NCBI GenBank assembly: GCA_958349325.1
Contig: CATWCP010000067.1
Location: 1 to 6,030, forward strand
Source: an uncultured Collinsella sp.
GTDB lineage: Bacteria; Actinomycetota; Coriobacteriia; Coriobacteriales; Coriobacteriaceae
DNA: 6,030 bases
Direction: 5' to 3'
In this document: positions 1 through 5,843 of the stretch, one piece after another
Layout of the letters: the number at the start of each line of letters is the position of its first letter
Numbering within the stretch: position 1 is the first letter of the stretch
Notes under the pieces: generated by a model
Database searches by the model: none
Seen by the model: only the letters and a program-made list of their open reading frames with translations
Told to the model about the DNA's origin: nothing
Translations under genes and position numbers: made by a program

Positions 1-79
1 GGCATCGACCTGCGCCGATGCCCCCAACGTGGACACACATTTTGTCCTATAAGCCAAATCTGCCAAAACGGCCCATAAC
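1..79. other. Left-edge non-coding segment with two small inverted repeats
   Basis: I see no gene in these bases. Two short inverted repeats are visible: GGCATCG at 1-7 with CGATGCC at 16-22 (8-nt loop), and GGACA at 31-35 with TGTCC at 43-47 (7-nt loop). Neither is followed by a T-run on either strand, so they do not look like complete intrinsic terminators. The first may continue beyond the window. On the minus strand this segment lies downstream of the tRNA-Leu terminator, so it could be the leader of the next gene or an intergenic repeat. This is inference only. Confidence 0.3.
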
Positions 80-104
80 AAAAAAGCTCCCATTGCTGGG
101 AGCT
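80..104 (-). terminator. Intrinsic terminator after tRNA-Leu
   Basis: Read on the minus strand, a 7-bp stem (AGCTCCC at 104-98 pairing with GGGAGCT at 91-85, loop of 6) runs straight into a six-T tract at 85-80. It starts 11 nt after the CCA end of the tRNA. It is probably the shared end of the tRNA-Leu transcript and of any rsmA-tatD message that reads through. Confidence 0.88.
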
Positions 105-115
105 CTTTCAATCAA

Positions 116-202
116 TGGTGCGGGCGAAAGGACTTGAACCTTCATGGGGTTGCCCCCATACGGACCTGAACCGTACGCGTCTGCCAATTCCGCCACGCCC
201 GC
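116..202 (-). tRNA. tRNA-Leu, anticodon CAG
   Basis: The 87-nt minus-strand sequence folds as a class II tRNA. The acceptor stem is GCGGGCG/CGCCCGC, with discriminator A and an encoded CCA (118-116). The D stem is GCG/CGC. The anticodon stem TACGG/CCGTA encloses the loop TTCAGGT, placing anticodon CAG at 168-166. The long variable arm has a GGGG/CCCC stem, and the T arm is GAAGG-TTCAAGT-CCTTT. The long variable arm, discriminator A73 and CAG anticodon identify a leucine tRNA reading CUG, a frequent codon in a GC-rich genome. It has its own promoter just upstream and a terminator just downstream, and sits 43 nt after the tatD stop codon. 3' processing need not add CCA, because it is already encoded. 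Confidence 0.97.
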
Positions 203-213
203 GTGCAGGAATT

Positions 214-242
214 AGAATAACGGAGCGCCACCACGAACGCAA
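214..242 (-). promoter_or_regulatory. Sigma-70-type promoter of tRNA-Leu
   Basis: On the minus strand, TTGCGT (242-237) and TATTCT (219-214) are separated by exactly 17 nt. The -10 ends 11 nt before the first base of the tRNA, giving an expected transcript start a few bases upstream of the mature 5' end. The -35 box begins 3 nt after the tatD stop codon, so the tRNA can be expressed independently of tatD. Confidence 0.8.
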
Positions 243-245
243 GAA

Positions 246-1163
246 CTATTTTTGAAAAAGTTTGCAGGCATTCTCCCAAGCGGCTTGCGCGATTGTTTCG
301 GCGTCCTCACCAGTGCGATCGACACGGTCGTTAACCAGCGCGTTTGCCGTAATGGAGATCATTGCGGGCTCGCATTCAAGACCGCGGATGAGCTCCGGAG
401 CCATATACGGGCAATCCGTCTCGAACAAAATTCGATCGAGTGGGGTTGCCGCAAATGCCTCGCGCACGTCGTCGTTGCGCTTGAAGGTGGCCGCACCACC
501 ATAGGCGATATAGCAGCCCAAATCCACAAAGCGCTCCATCGTGGCGCGGTCCTCGCCAAAACAGTGCAGCACACAACCAGCCTGGGGCACACCCACCTCG
601 CGCAGTACGTTGTACGCATCAACGTGCGAGGTGCGCTCCCCATCCGAGTCCTCGTGACGCAGGTGCAGCTCCACCGGCACATTGCGGCGCACGGCAAGCT
701 CGAGCTGGCGCGCCATGCAGTCAATCTGCACGTTATGGGGTGCCGGCGCGATATCGTCGTCATAGTCCATGTGGTAGTCCAGGCCGATTTCGCCAATACC
801 GGCGCATAAGGGGTCATCGAGTGCGGCAACGACCTGCGCGTGAACGTCGTCGGTATAGTCCGGCGCACCATACGGATGCACGCCGGCAAGATACTTGATC
901 TGAGGGATATCCTGCATCGGCAGAATTTCGCGCACGAGCCAGTCGCTATAGTCCGCCACGCTGCGCTTGTCGGCAATGGGGTCGAACATCGTCACCAACA
1001 GGTCGACGCCCGCGGCTTTGGCGCGCACGAGCGTCTCGGGCACATCCTTGCCCCAAAACGAAAGCAGATGTGCATGCGTGTCGGCAAGCGGCGCCAAGGG
1101 CACGGGACAAGCAACCGTCTTCTTTTTCTTGGTAAACGTCACGCGTCCGGCATTAGGCGTCAT
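246..1163 (-). CDS. tatD: TatD-family metal-dependent deoxyribonuclease/hydrolase
   Basis: A TIM-barrel metallohydrolase of the TatD family, whose characterised members are divalent-metal 3'-5' nucleases acting on DNA or RNA in the cytoplasm. Family residues are visible in order: the D-T-H-A-H metal motif at 28-32, GEIGLDYH at 124-131 with metal ligand E125, H167 in VELHLRH, LHCF with H200, and ETDCPY with D250. The usual HCFSG motif reads HCFGE. At 305 aa it is longer than typical members (about 255-265 aa); about 20 extra residues precede DTHAH and include four consecutive lysines (12-15). The ATG is favoured by GGGAG at 1171-1175, 7 nt upstream, and there is no later Met before the metal motif. 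The start overlaps the rsmA 3' end by 11 bp, implying translational coupling. The in vivo substrate cannot be read from sequence; family assignment is firm. Confidence 0.93.
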   Translation of the reverse strand: MTPNAGRVTFTKKKKTVACPVPLAPLADTHAHLLSFWGKDVPETLVRAKAAGVDLLVTMFDPIADKRSVADYSDWLVREILPMQDIPQIKYLAGVHPYGAPDYTDDVHAQVVAALDDPLCAGIGEIGLDYHMDYDDDIAPAPHNVQIDCMARQLELAVRRNVPVELHLRHEDSDGERTSHVDAYNVLREVGVPQAGCVLHCFGEDRATMERFVDLGCYIAYGGAATFKRNDDVREAFAATPLDRILFETDCPYMAPELIRGLECEPAMISITANALVNDRVDRTGEDAETIAQAAWENACKLFQK

Positions 1164-2013
1164 GGATTAGCTCCCGGGCCAGACGGACAAAGTCGGCAAC
1201 ATCGAGCGTCTCGGCGCGCGTGGTGGGTGCGATACCGCAAACCTCAAAAGCGGCATCGAGCACGTCCTTGGCAAAACCGTTGGCGCTCATGGAATTGCGG
1301 ATGGTCTTGCGACGCTGAGCAAATGCAGCATCAATCACGCGGGCCACAAATTCGCGATCGAGTCCTTCGGGCACCACGCCGTCAACACGGTCGATACGCA
1401 CGACGGCCGAGTCCACGTGCGGCGCCGGCATAAAGCAACGCGGCGGCACCTCAAAGCGACCCGTCACCTGCGCATACAGGCCGAGCTTTGCCGTATAGCC
1501 GCCATAGGTCTTGTTGCCCGGCACTGCGGCAATGCGATCGGCAACCTCCTTTTGCACCATGACGACGGCGCGCTTGAGCGCGGGCATCGTCTGGAAGAAC
1601 TGCAGGATGATTGTCGCCGCCACGTTATAGGGCAAGTTCGCGACAAATACCGTGGGCTCGCCGCCGGCGGCCTGCTCAATCTGCTCCGGGCCCACCTTAA
1701 GCGCGTCGCCCATGATAAAGCGGAAGTTGGCGTAGTCGGCGGCGTGAGCATCGAGCACCGGCTCGAGCTCGGGATCTGCCTCAATCGACGTAACGCACGC
1801 CGCCTCCTGCAGCAGGGCCAACGTCAGCGTGCCGCAACCCGGGCCGACCTCGAGCACGCGCTCATCGCCCGCAAGCTCAGCGAGCTCACAGATACGTTCG
1901 ATCACATGGTTGTCGATCAGGAAGTTCTGGCCCAGGCGATGCTTGGTCGCAAGGCCAAACTCCTCTAGCAGCTCCCTAGTTGCCGTGGGGTTTGCCAAAG
2001 GCGAAGTTGTCAT
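1153..2013 (-). CDS. rsmA: 16S rRNA (adenine1518-N6/adenine1519-N6)-dimethyltransferase RsmA
   Basis: RsmA (KsgA) uses S-adenosylmethionine to dimethylate two adjacent adenosines in the helix-45 loop of 16S rRNA, a late checkpoint in 30S subunit assembly; loss gives kasugamycin resistance in other bacteria. The 286-aa length is normal. Seen in the protein: LGQNFL at 27-32, SAM motif I EVGPGCGTLT at 55-64, acidic E78/D80 after strand 2, the catalytic NLPYN motif at 126-130, QKE at 154-156, GGYTA at 171-175, FMPAPHVDSAV at 194-204, and the C-terminal AFAQRRKTIRNS region from 230. The ATG start has a strong AAGGAGG (2025-2019) at 5-nt spacing. Its stop overlaps the tatD start. A metG terminator ends about 17 nt upstream of this Shine-Dalgarno and I see no convincing promoter between them, so how it is transcribed is unclear. 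Confidence 0.97.
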   Translation of the reverse strand: MTTSPLANPTATRELLEEFGLATKHRLGQNFLIDNHVIERICELAELAGDERVLEVGPGCGTLTLALLQEAACVTSIEADPELEPVLDAHAADYANFRFIMGDALKVGPEQIEQAAGGEPTVFVANLPYNVAATIILQFFQTMPALKRAVVMVQKEVADRIAAVPGNKTYGGYTAKLGLYAQVTGRFEVPPRCFMPAPHVDSAVVRIDRVDGVVPEGLDREFVARVIDAAFAQRRKTIRNSMSANGFAKDVLDAAFEVCGIAPTTRAETLDVADFVRLARELIHDA

Positions 2014-2041
2014 GGTTGCCTCCTTAACATGGTGGCTGCAT

Positions 2042-2081
2042 CGTAAAGCAAAAGGGCATGGACCGTTGCGGCCATGCCCTT
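2042..2081 (-). terminator. Intrinsic terminator after metG
   Basis: On the minus strand a 10-bp perfect stem (AAGGGCATGG at 2081-2072 pairing with 2061-2052, in the form CCATGCCCTT) can extend inward by two GC pairs around a bulged base. It is followed by TTTTGCTTT (about 2053-2042). It begins 39 nt after the metG stop. There is no T-run on the plus-strand side, so it is directional and serves metG. Confidence 0.85.
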
Positions 2082-2120
2082 ACAGCTAAACAGCAAATTG
2101 CCGATATGGCGCGCAGCGGC

Positions 2121-3722
2121 TTAGCCCAGACGCGGGAACAGCGGCTCGCCCTTCTCGACGGGCTGACCACCGGCAAGCAGGCCCCAAGCGCAAATGCCCT
2201 TGAGGTCGTCGCTCGCGGCCTCGTCCTCGCAGGACAGGCGGCGCAGGGCCTCGGCAGAAGTCTGGGGCATGAGCGGCATCAGCAGGTGAGCGGCAATGCG
2301 GATGGCCTCGAGCAGGTTGTAGATCACAAACGCCAGCTCGTCAGCCTTGGCCTCGTCCTTGGCAAGCGCCCAGGGCTCGGAGTCCTCGATGTAGTGGTTG
2401 GCGGCATGGATGAGCTCCATGACCTCGTCCTTAGCTCCACCATAATCGAGCACGTCCATCTTGGCCATGTAGCGCTCGACCAGACCATCGGCGATCTTTG
2501 CCAGCGGGTTGTCGAACGCATCGAACGATGCGGGCTTGGCGGGCGCGCAACCATCAAAGTACTTGCCGCTCATGTTGAGCGAACGCGAGATAAGGTTGCC
2601 CCAGCTGTTGGCCAGGTCGGCGTTGTAGACCTGCTCCATGCGATCGAAGCTGATGGCACCGTCGGTGCCGGGGACGACGTCGGTCATAAAGTAGTAGCGA
2701 TAGCCCTCGACGCCCAACATGTCGATAACGTCCTGCGGAGCGATGGCGTTGCCGCGGCTCTTGGACATCTTCTCGGCCTTGCCGGTCTCGGCATTGCGCA
2801 CGGTCAGGAAGCCGTGGGCAAAGACGTGCTCGGGCAGGGCCTCGCCGATGGCCATGAGCATGGCGGGCCAAATGACGCAGTGGAAGCGGATGATGTCCTT
2901 GCCCACGATGTGGAACTGCGCGGGCCAGCGATAGGCCAGCTCGGCACGCGCCTCGTCGGTGTCGACACCGTAGCCGACGGCCGTCATATAGTTGAGCAGC
3001 GCATCGAACCACACGTAGGTCACGTGACCCTCGTCAAACGGGACCTGAATGCCCCAGTCAAAGCTCGTACGGCTCACGGAAAGGTCATTAAGGCCGCCCT
3101 CGACAAAGCTACGTACCTCGTTCATGCGGAACGCAGGCTCGACAAAGTCGGGGTGCTCGTCGTAAAGCTTGAGCAGCTTGTCCTGGAAAGCGGAAAGCTT
3201 AAAGAAGTAGGACTCCTCCTGCACGCGCTCAAGCGGACGGTGGCAGTCGGGGCACAGGTGCTGGCCGACGCTGCCGTACTCCTCGTCGCCCTTCTGGACC
3301 TGCGTATCGGTGAAGTAGGTCTCGTCAGGCACGCAATACCAACCGTCGTAGCTGCCCTTATACAGGTAGCCGGACTCCTTCATGCGCTCCCACAGGTACT
3401 GCACGGCATGATGCTGGCGCGGCTCGGTGGTGCGGATGAAGTCGTCGTTGGAGATCTCGAGCTTGCTCCAAAGCTCCTTGAAGTGCGGAGCCTGGCTGTC
3501 GGTCCACTCCTGCGGCGTCATGTTGTGCTTGGCTGCGGCCTCGGCGACCTTCTCGCCGTGCTCGTCCATGCCGGTCAGGAACTTGACGTTATAGCCGGCG
3601 GAGCGACGATAACGGGCCTGAACGTCGGCGATGATGGTGGAATAAGCCGTGCCCAGGTGCGGATCGGCATTGACGTAGTAGATGGGCGTCGTGATAAAGA
3701 ACGAAGGCTTACTTTGATCCAT
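2121..3722 (-). CDS. metG: Methionyl-tRNA synthetase
   Basis: A class I aminoacyl-tRNA synthetase charging initiator and elongator tRNA-Met in the cytoplasm. The Rossmann catalytic core carries the HIGH-box variant HLGT at 22-25 and the KMSKS loop at 318-322. Other family blocks are ITTPIYYVNADPHLG near the N-terminus, LTGMDEHGEK at 49-58, VWFDALLNY at 237-245, and the helical anticodon-binding region from about 360 (NADLANSWGNLISR at 367-380). The 533-aa length fits MetRS forms that lack the C-terminal EMAP/Trbp111-like tRNA-binding domain. The connective-peptide knuckle is unusual: C130 is followed by D133 where Cys often stands, while C157 and C160 are kept. The start is supported by GGAGG at 3736-3732, 9 nt before the ATG. 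It lies 69 nt after rsmI and ends at a strong terminator. Confidence 0.98.
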   Translation of the reverse strand: MDQSKPSFFITTPIYYVNADPHLGTAYSTIIADVQARYRRSAGYNVKFLTGMDEHGEKVAEAAAKHNMTPQEWTDSQAPHFKELWSKLEISNDDFIRTTEPRQHHAVQYLWERMKESGYLYKGSYDGWYCVPDETYFTDTQVQKGDEEYGSVGQHLCPDCHRPLERVQEESYFFKLSAFQDKLLKLYDEHPDFVEPAFRMNEVRSFVEGGLNDLSVSRTSFDWGIQVPFDEGHVTYVWFDALLNYMTAVGYGVDTDEARAELAYRWPAQFHIVGKDIIRFHCVIWPAMLMAIGEALPEHVFAHGFLTVRNAETGKAEKMSKSRGNAIAPQDVIDMLGVEGYRYYFMTDVVPGTDGAISFDRMEQVYNADLANSWGNLISRSLNMSGKYFDGCAPAKPASFDAFDNPLAKIADGLVERYMAKMDVLDYGGAKDEVMELIHAANHYIEDSEPWALAKDEAKADELAFVIYNLLEAIRIAAHLLMPLMPQTSAEALRRLSCEDEAASDDLKGICAWGLLAGGQPVEKGEPLFPRLG

Positions 3723-3731
3723 GGGGTTTGT

Positions 3732-3767
3732 CCTCCAGAAAAACGTTGCATACAGGGGATGATTCTA
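3732..3767 (-). promoter_or_regulatory. Possible metG promoter (-10 TAGAAT) and its ribosome binding site
   Basis: The 69-nt gap between rsmI and metG contains TAGAAT on the minus strand (3767-3762), a 5/6 match to the -10 consensus, about 40 nt before the start codon. The hexamer 17 nt upstream (TGGAGG) is a poor -35, so the promoter is tentative. A Shine-Dalgarno GGAGG at 3736-3732 follows. I see no terminator in the gap, so read-through from rsmI is also likely. Confidence 0.4.
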
Positions 3768-3791
3768 GCGCAAGGGCTGGATATCCTCCAT

Positions 3792-4670
3792 CTATTGCAT
3801 ATCGAGCACCATGGCATAGACATCGCGCTTACGGCGCGAGTACTTCTGCGACAGGCGCTTGGCCACCGCAGAGGCGGGCTCTCCCTCCTCGAGCGCGGCG
3901 CGGATATCCTCGCGCAGAGCCTCGTCGGGATCCGCTGCCGCGGCGCCAACCGGCACGATACCGGCCTCCTCATCTTCGCTCGGCGGCGCGATGACCAGCG
4001 CAATCTCGCCCTTTACCTCGCCGCGAGCACGCAGCTCCTCGGCGAGCTGGGCGGCGGGCCCGCGCAAGACCTCCTCGTGCAGCTTGGTGAGTTCGCGGCA
4101 GACGGCAACCTCACGTTGGGGAAAGACCTCCGCCACGGCCTCGAGCGTCGCCACGATGCGATGTGGAGACTCGTAGAAGATGAGTGCGCCGGGCACCACG
4201 GCAAGACGCTGCAGTCGGCGCACGCGGTCGCCGTGCTTGCGACCCAAAAAGCCTTCGAAGAAGAAATGCTCGCAGGGAATGCCGGACGAAACGAGCGCCG
4301 TGACGCAAGCAGAAGGCCCGGGAATAACTTCGACGGGCACATCGGCCTCACGCGCCGCCTCGACCAGCGCCTGGCCGGGATCGGACACGCTCGGCATGCC
4401 GGCGTCCGAGGCAAAGGCGAGGGTCTCCCCCGCCAGCAGGCGGTCGACCAGGCCGGCGGCGCGGCTGGCGATCACATTCTCGTCGCAACGGACAAGCGGC
4501 TTGGAAATGCCCAGGTGCATCAGCAGCTTTGACGTCACACGCGTGTCTTCGCAGCAGATGACATCGGCAGCGGCAAAGGCTTCGCCAACGCGCGGGGACA
4601 GGTCGCCCAGGTTGCCGATGGGCGTGCCGACCACATAGAGTTTGCCCGTATGGGCGCTGTTTTGCGTCAT
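3792..4670 (-). CDS. rsmI: 16S rRNA (cytidine1402-2'-O)-methyltransferase RsmI
   Basis: RsmI, a tetrapyrrole-methylase-fold enzyme, uses S-adenosylmethionine to methylate the ribose of C1402 in the 16S rRNA decoding centre. The 292-aa length is normal. Characteristic blocks are all present: GTPIGNLGDLSPR at 15-27, EDTR at 41-44, SDAGMPSVSDPG at 88-99, PGPSA at 117-121, GFLGRK at 140-145, FYESPHR at 165-171 and CRELTKLHEE at 191-200. The C-terminal helical RsmI domain follows (about 268-290, AVAKRLSQKYSRRKRDVY). An acidic, Ala-rich linker at about 231-262 separates it from the catalytic part. The ATG lies 6 nt after the stop of the upstream GH5-like gene; only AGG, partly within that stop codon, resembles a Shine-Dalgarno, so translation is probably coupled to the upstream gene. 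metG lies immediately downstream. Confidence 0.97.
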   Translation of the reverse strand: MTQNSAHTGKLYVVGTPIGNLGDLSPRVGEAFAAADVICCEDTRVTSKLLMHLGISKPLVRCDENVIASRAAGLVDRLLAGETLAFASDAGMPSVSDPGQALVEAAREADVPVEVIPGPSACVTALVSSGIPCEHFFFEGFLGRKHGDRVRRLQRLAVVPGALIFYESPHRIVATLEAVAEVFPQREVAVCRELTKLHEEVLRGPAAQLAEELRARGEVKGEIALVIAPPSEDEEAGIVPVGAAAADPDEALREDIRAALEEGEPASAVAKRLSQKYSRRKRDVYAMVLDMQ

Positions 4671-4676
4671 ATCAAC

Positions 4677-5738
4677 CTATTCAATCATGCCGCGCTCGAG
4701 CGTGCCGAGCGCCGCGCGGGCGTCCCATGCTGCAATGCGCTTCTCGGTCTTCCACGTTTGGAAGAACCAACCGGCAGCCGGCGCAAACGAAGCCAGCTGA
4801 TTGGCGATAAACACGCGCTCGTAGGCATTGCGGCCCTCGGGCGTAACCGACGAGTTGGCAAAGATCGCCGCGCCCGACCATTCGCCCACCAGCACGGGGA
4901 ACCCAGTTGAAATCGCTTCTTTAAGCTCGCGCTTGTTACGCGAAATCGCCGTCGTCAGCCCGCGGGGGCTCGTGATGTCGAGCGCATGCTCGTCGCGGTA
5001 ATGGTACAGGTGAAGGTCCATGTAGACGTTCTTGTACTTGGCGCCGCGCATAAAATGCTTCCACTCGCTGGGATGCCCCGACGACGAGAAAACGACGATC
5101 TTATCCTCGGGCATATACGAACGGACGAGCTCGTAAGCATCGCGATAGAAATTGCGCAGGTAGTGAGCAGGAATGCCATCCGTCATGGTGAAGAGGCTCT
5201 TGCGGACACTCATCTGCGGCGTATCCAGCAGCTCAATACCCAGCAGGCTCTCGGCCTCGCCGTAGCGATCGGCCAAGCGCTCGAGCACGTCGAGTGCGAC
5301 ATGACGACCGTTGGTGGACGAATGCCACTCGGCAACAGCCTCCGGCGTGGCGGGCGAATCGTTGGAATCGCCCTGGCCACCGGGCACCGTCGCCAGATCG
5401 AGCAGCACGCGGATGTCGTACTTGGCAGCCCACTCAATCGCGCGGTCGATGTAATCGACAACCGAGATGTAGGAGGCATCGGACTCCTGTGAGCCAAAGG
5501 CATACCAAGGCACCGGCAGGCGCACGGCGTTGAGGCCGATCTGCGCCATGCGACGGAAATCATCCTCGCTCACAAACGTCTCGTAATGACGGCGCATGCG
5601 CTCGTTATAGGCGGCGGTGCCCATGGCCTCCTGCAGCTCGGCCGCATTGGATGCACCGGTCGCCGCGTATAGCGACGGGGTCACCCAAGGCTCGGGAATA
5701 AACCAGCCAGAGAGATTAACGCCGAGTATCCTCTCCAT
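4677..5738 (-). CDS. GH5 / exo-beta-1,3-glucanase-like protein with altered acid/base motif
   Basis: A 353-aa protein resembling the glycoside hydrolase family 5 barrel, especially exo-beta-1,3-glucanase-type members. It opens with GVNLSGWFIPEPW (6-18), followed by GLNAVRLPVPWYAF (68-81; R73 is a family Arg), the strand-3 block DLATVPGGQ (114-122), GIELLDTP (167-174), DLHLYHY (241-247), VGEWSGA with nucleophile E286, and GWFFQTWKTE (323-332). Active GH5 enzymes have Asn-Glu-Pro at 172-174; here it is D172-T173-P174, so the acid/base Glu is missing. The DLH of exo-glucanases is DLA. No signal peptide or membrane segment is present, so it is predicted cytoplasmic. The ATG at 5738 was chosen over an upstream in-frame start at 5933 because a Shine-Dalgarno precedes it and homology starts here. 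It is likely co-transcribed with rsmI. Fold assignment is good; activity and substrate are unknown. Confidence 0.82.
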   Translation of the reverse strand: MERILGVNLSGWFIPEPWVTPSLYAATGASNAAELQEAMGTAAYNERMRRHYETFVSEDDFRRMAQIGLNAVRLPVPWYAFGSQESDASYISVVDYIDRAIEWAAKYDIRVLLDLATVPGGQGDSNDSPATPEAVAEWHSSTNGRHVALDVLERLADRYGEAESLLGIELLDTPQMSVRKSLFTMTDGIPAHYLRNFYRDAYELVRSYMPEDKIVVFSSSGHPSEWKHFMRGAKYKNVYMDLHLYHYRDEHALDITSPRGLTTAISRNKRELKEAISTGFPVLVGEWSGAAIFANSSVTPEGRNAYERVFIANQLASFAPAAGWFFQTWKTEKRIAAWDARAALGTLERGMIE

Positions 5739-5743
5739 CACTG

Positions 5744-5750
5744 CCCCCTT
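5744..5750 (-). promoter_or_regulatory. Ribosome binding site deciding the GH5-like start
   Basis: AAGGGGG on the minus strand ends 5 nt before ATG 5738-5736. It fixes this start rather than the in-frame upstream Met at 5933, whose extra 65 residues contain no recognisable domain. A GTG directly adjacent (5741-5739) is a less likely alternative. Confidence 0.7.
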
Positions 5751-5757
5751 CGGATCG

Positions 5758-5774
5758 TGCAGGCCGAGCCTGCA
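5758..5774 (-). promoter_or_regulatory. Leader hairpin upstream of the GH5-like gene
   Basis: A perfect 7-bp inverted repeat, TGCAGGC/GCCTGCA, with a 3-nt loop lies 7 nt upstream of the Shine-Dalgarno. No T-run follows on the minus strand, so it is not a terminator. It could influence mRNA stability or ribosome access, or be a protein-binding palindrome; the function is not shown. Confidence 0.4.
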
Positions 5775-5803
5775 TCGTATTGCATAGGAAAAGTATCGTT
5801 TTG

Positions 5804-5809
5804 AGTATA
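5804..5809 (-). promoter_or_regulatory. Possible -10 element for the GH5-like/rsmI transcript
   Basis: TATACT on the minus strand matches 5 of 6 consensus -10 bases and would give a leader of about 60 nt. At 16-18 nt upstream I find no good -35 hexamer. The palindrome at 5823-5843 occupies that place instead, which would suit regulated initiation. Confidence 0.4.
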
Positions 5810-5822
5810 CCCGCGCATGCGG

Positions 5823-5843
5823 ACAGACGACCGAACGGTCTGT
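5823..5843. promoter_or_regulatory. Operator-like palindrome overlapping the -35 region
   Basis: Two nested inverted repeats are seen on the plus strand: ACAGAC (5823-5828) with GTCTGT (5838-5843), and inside them GACCG (5829-5833) with CGGTC (5836-5840) around AA. GACCG-NN-CGGTC-type palindromes resemble operators of TetR-family repressors, but no regulator gene is present in the window. The position relative to TATACT would suit repression or activation. Confidence 0.35.

Noticed and set aside
252..809. Plus-strand open frame of 185 codons opposite tatD
   Set aside because: Antisense shadow of tatD with no recognisable domain and no credible ribosome binding site.
2026..2053. TTGCTT and TGTTAA as a promoter for rsmA
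   Set aside because: The spacing is acceptable, but TGTTAA is a weak -10 and the transcript would start at or inside the rsmA start codon, losing the strong Shine-Dalgarno.
2058..4532. Very long plus-strand open frame of 824 codons opposite metG and rsmI
   Set aside because: It lies wholly antisense to two certain genes, starts inside the metG terminator, lacks a ribosome binding site and crosses the rsmI-metG gap. Its Gly/Leu/Val/His-rich composition is what a GC-rich gene gives on the opposite strand. Its length is striking, but I see no sign that it is translated.
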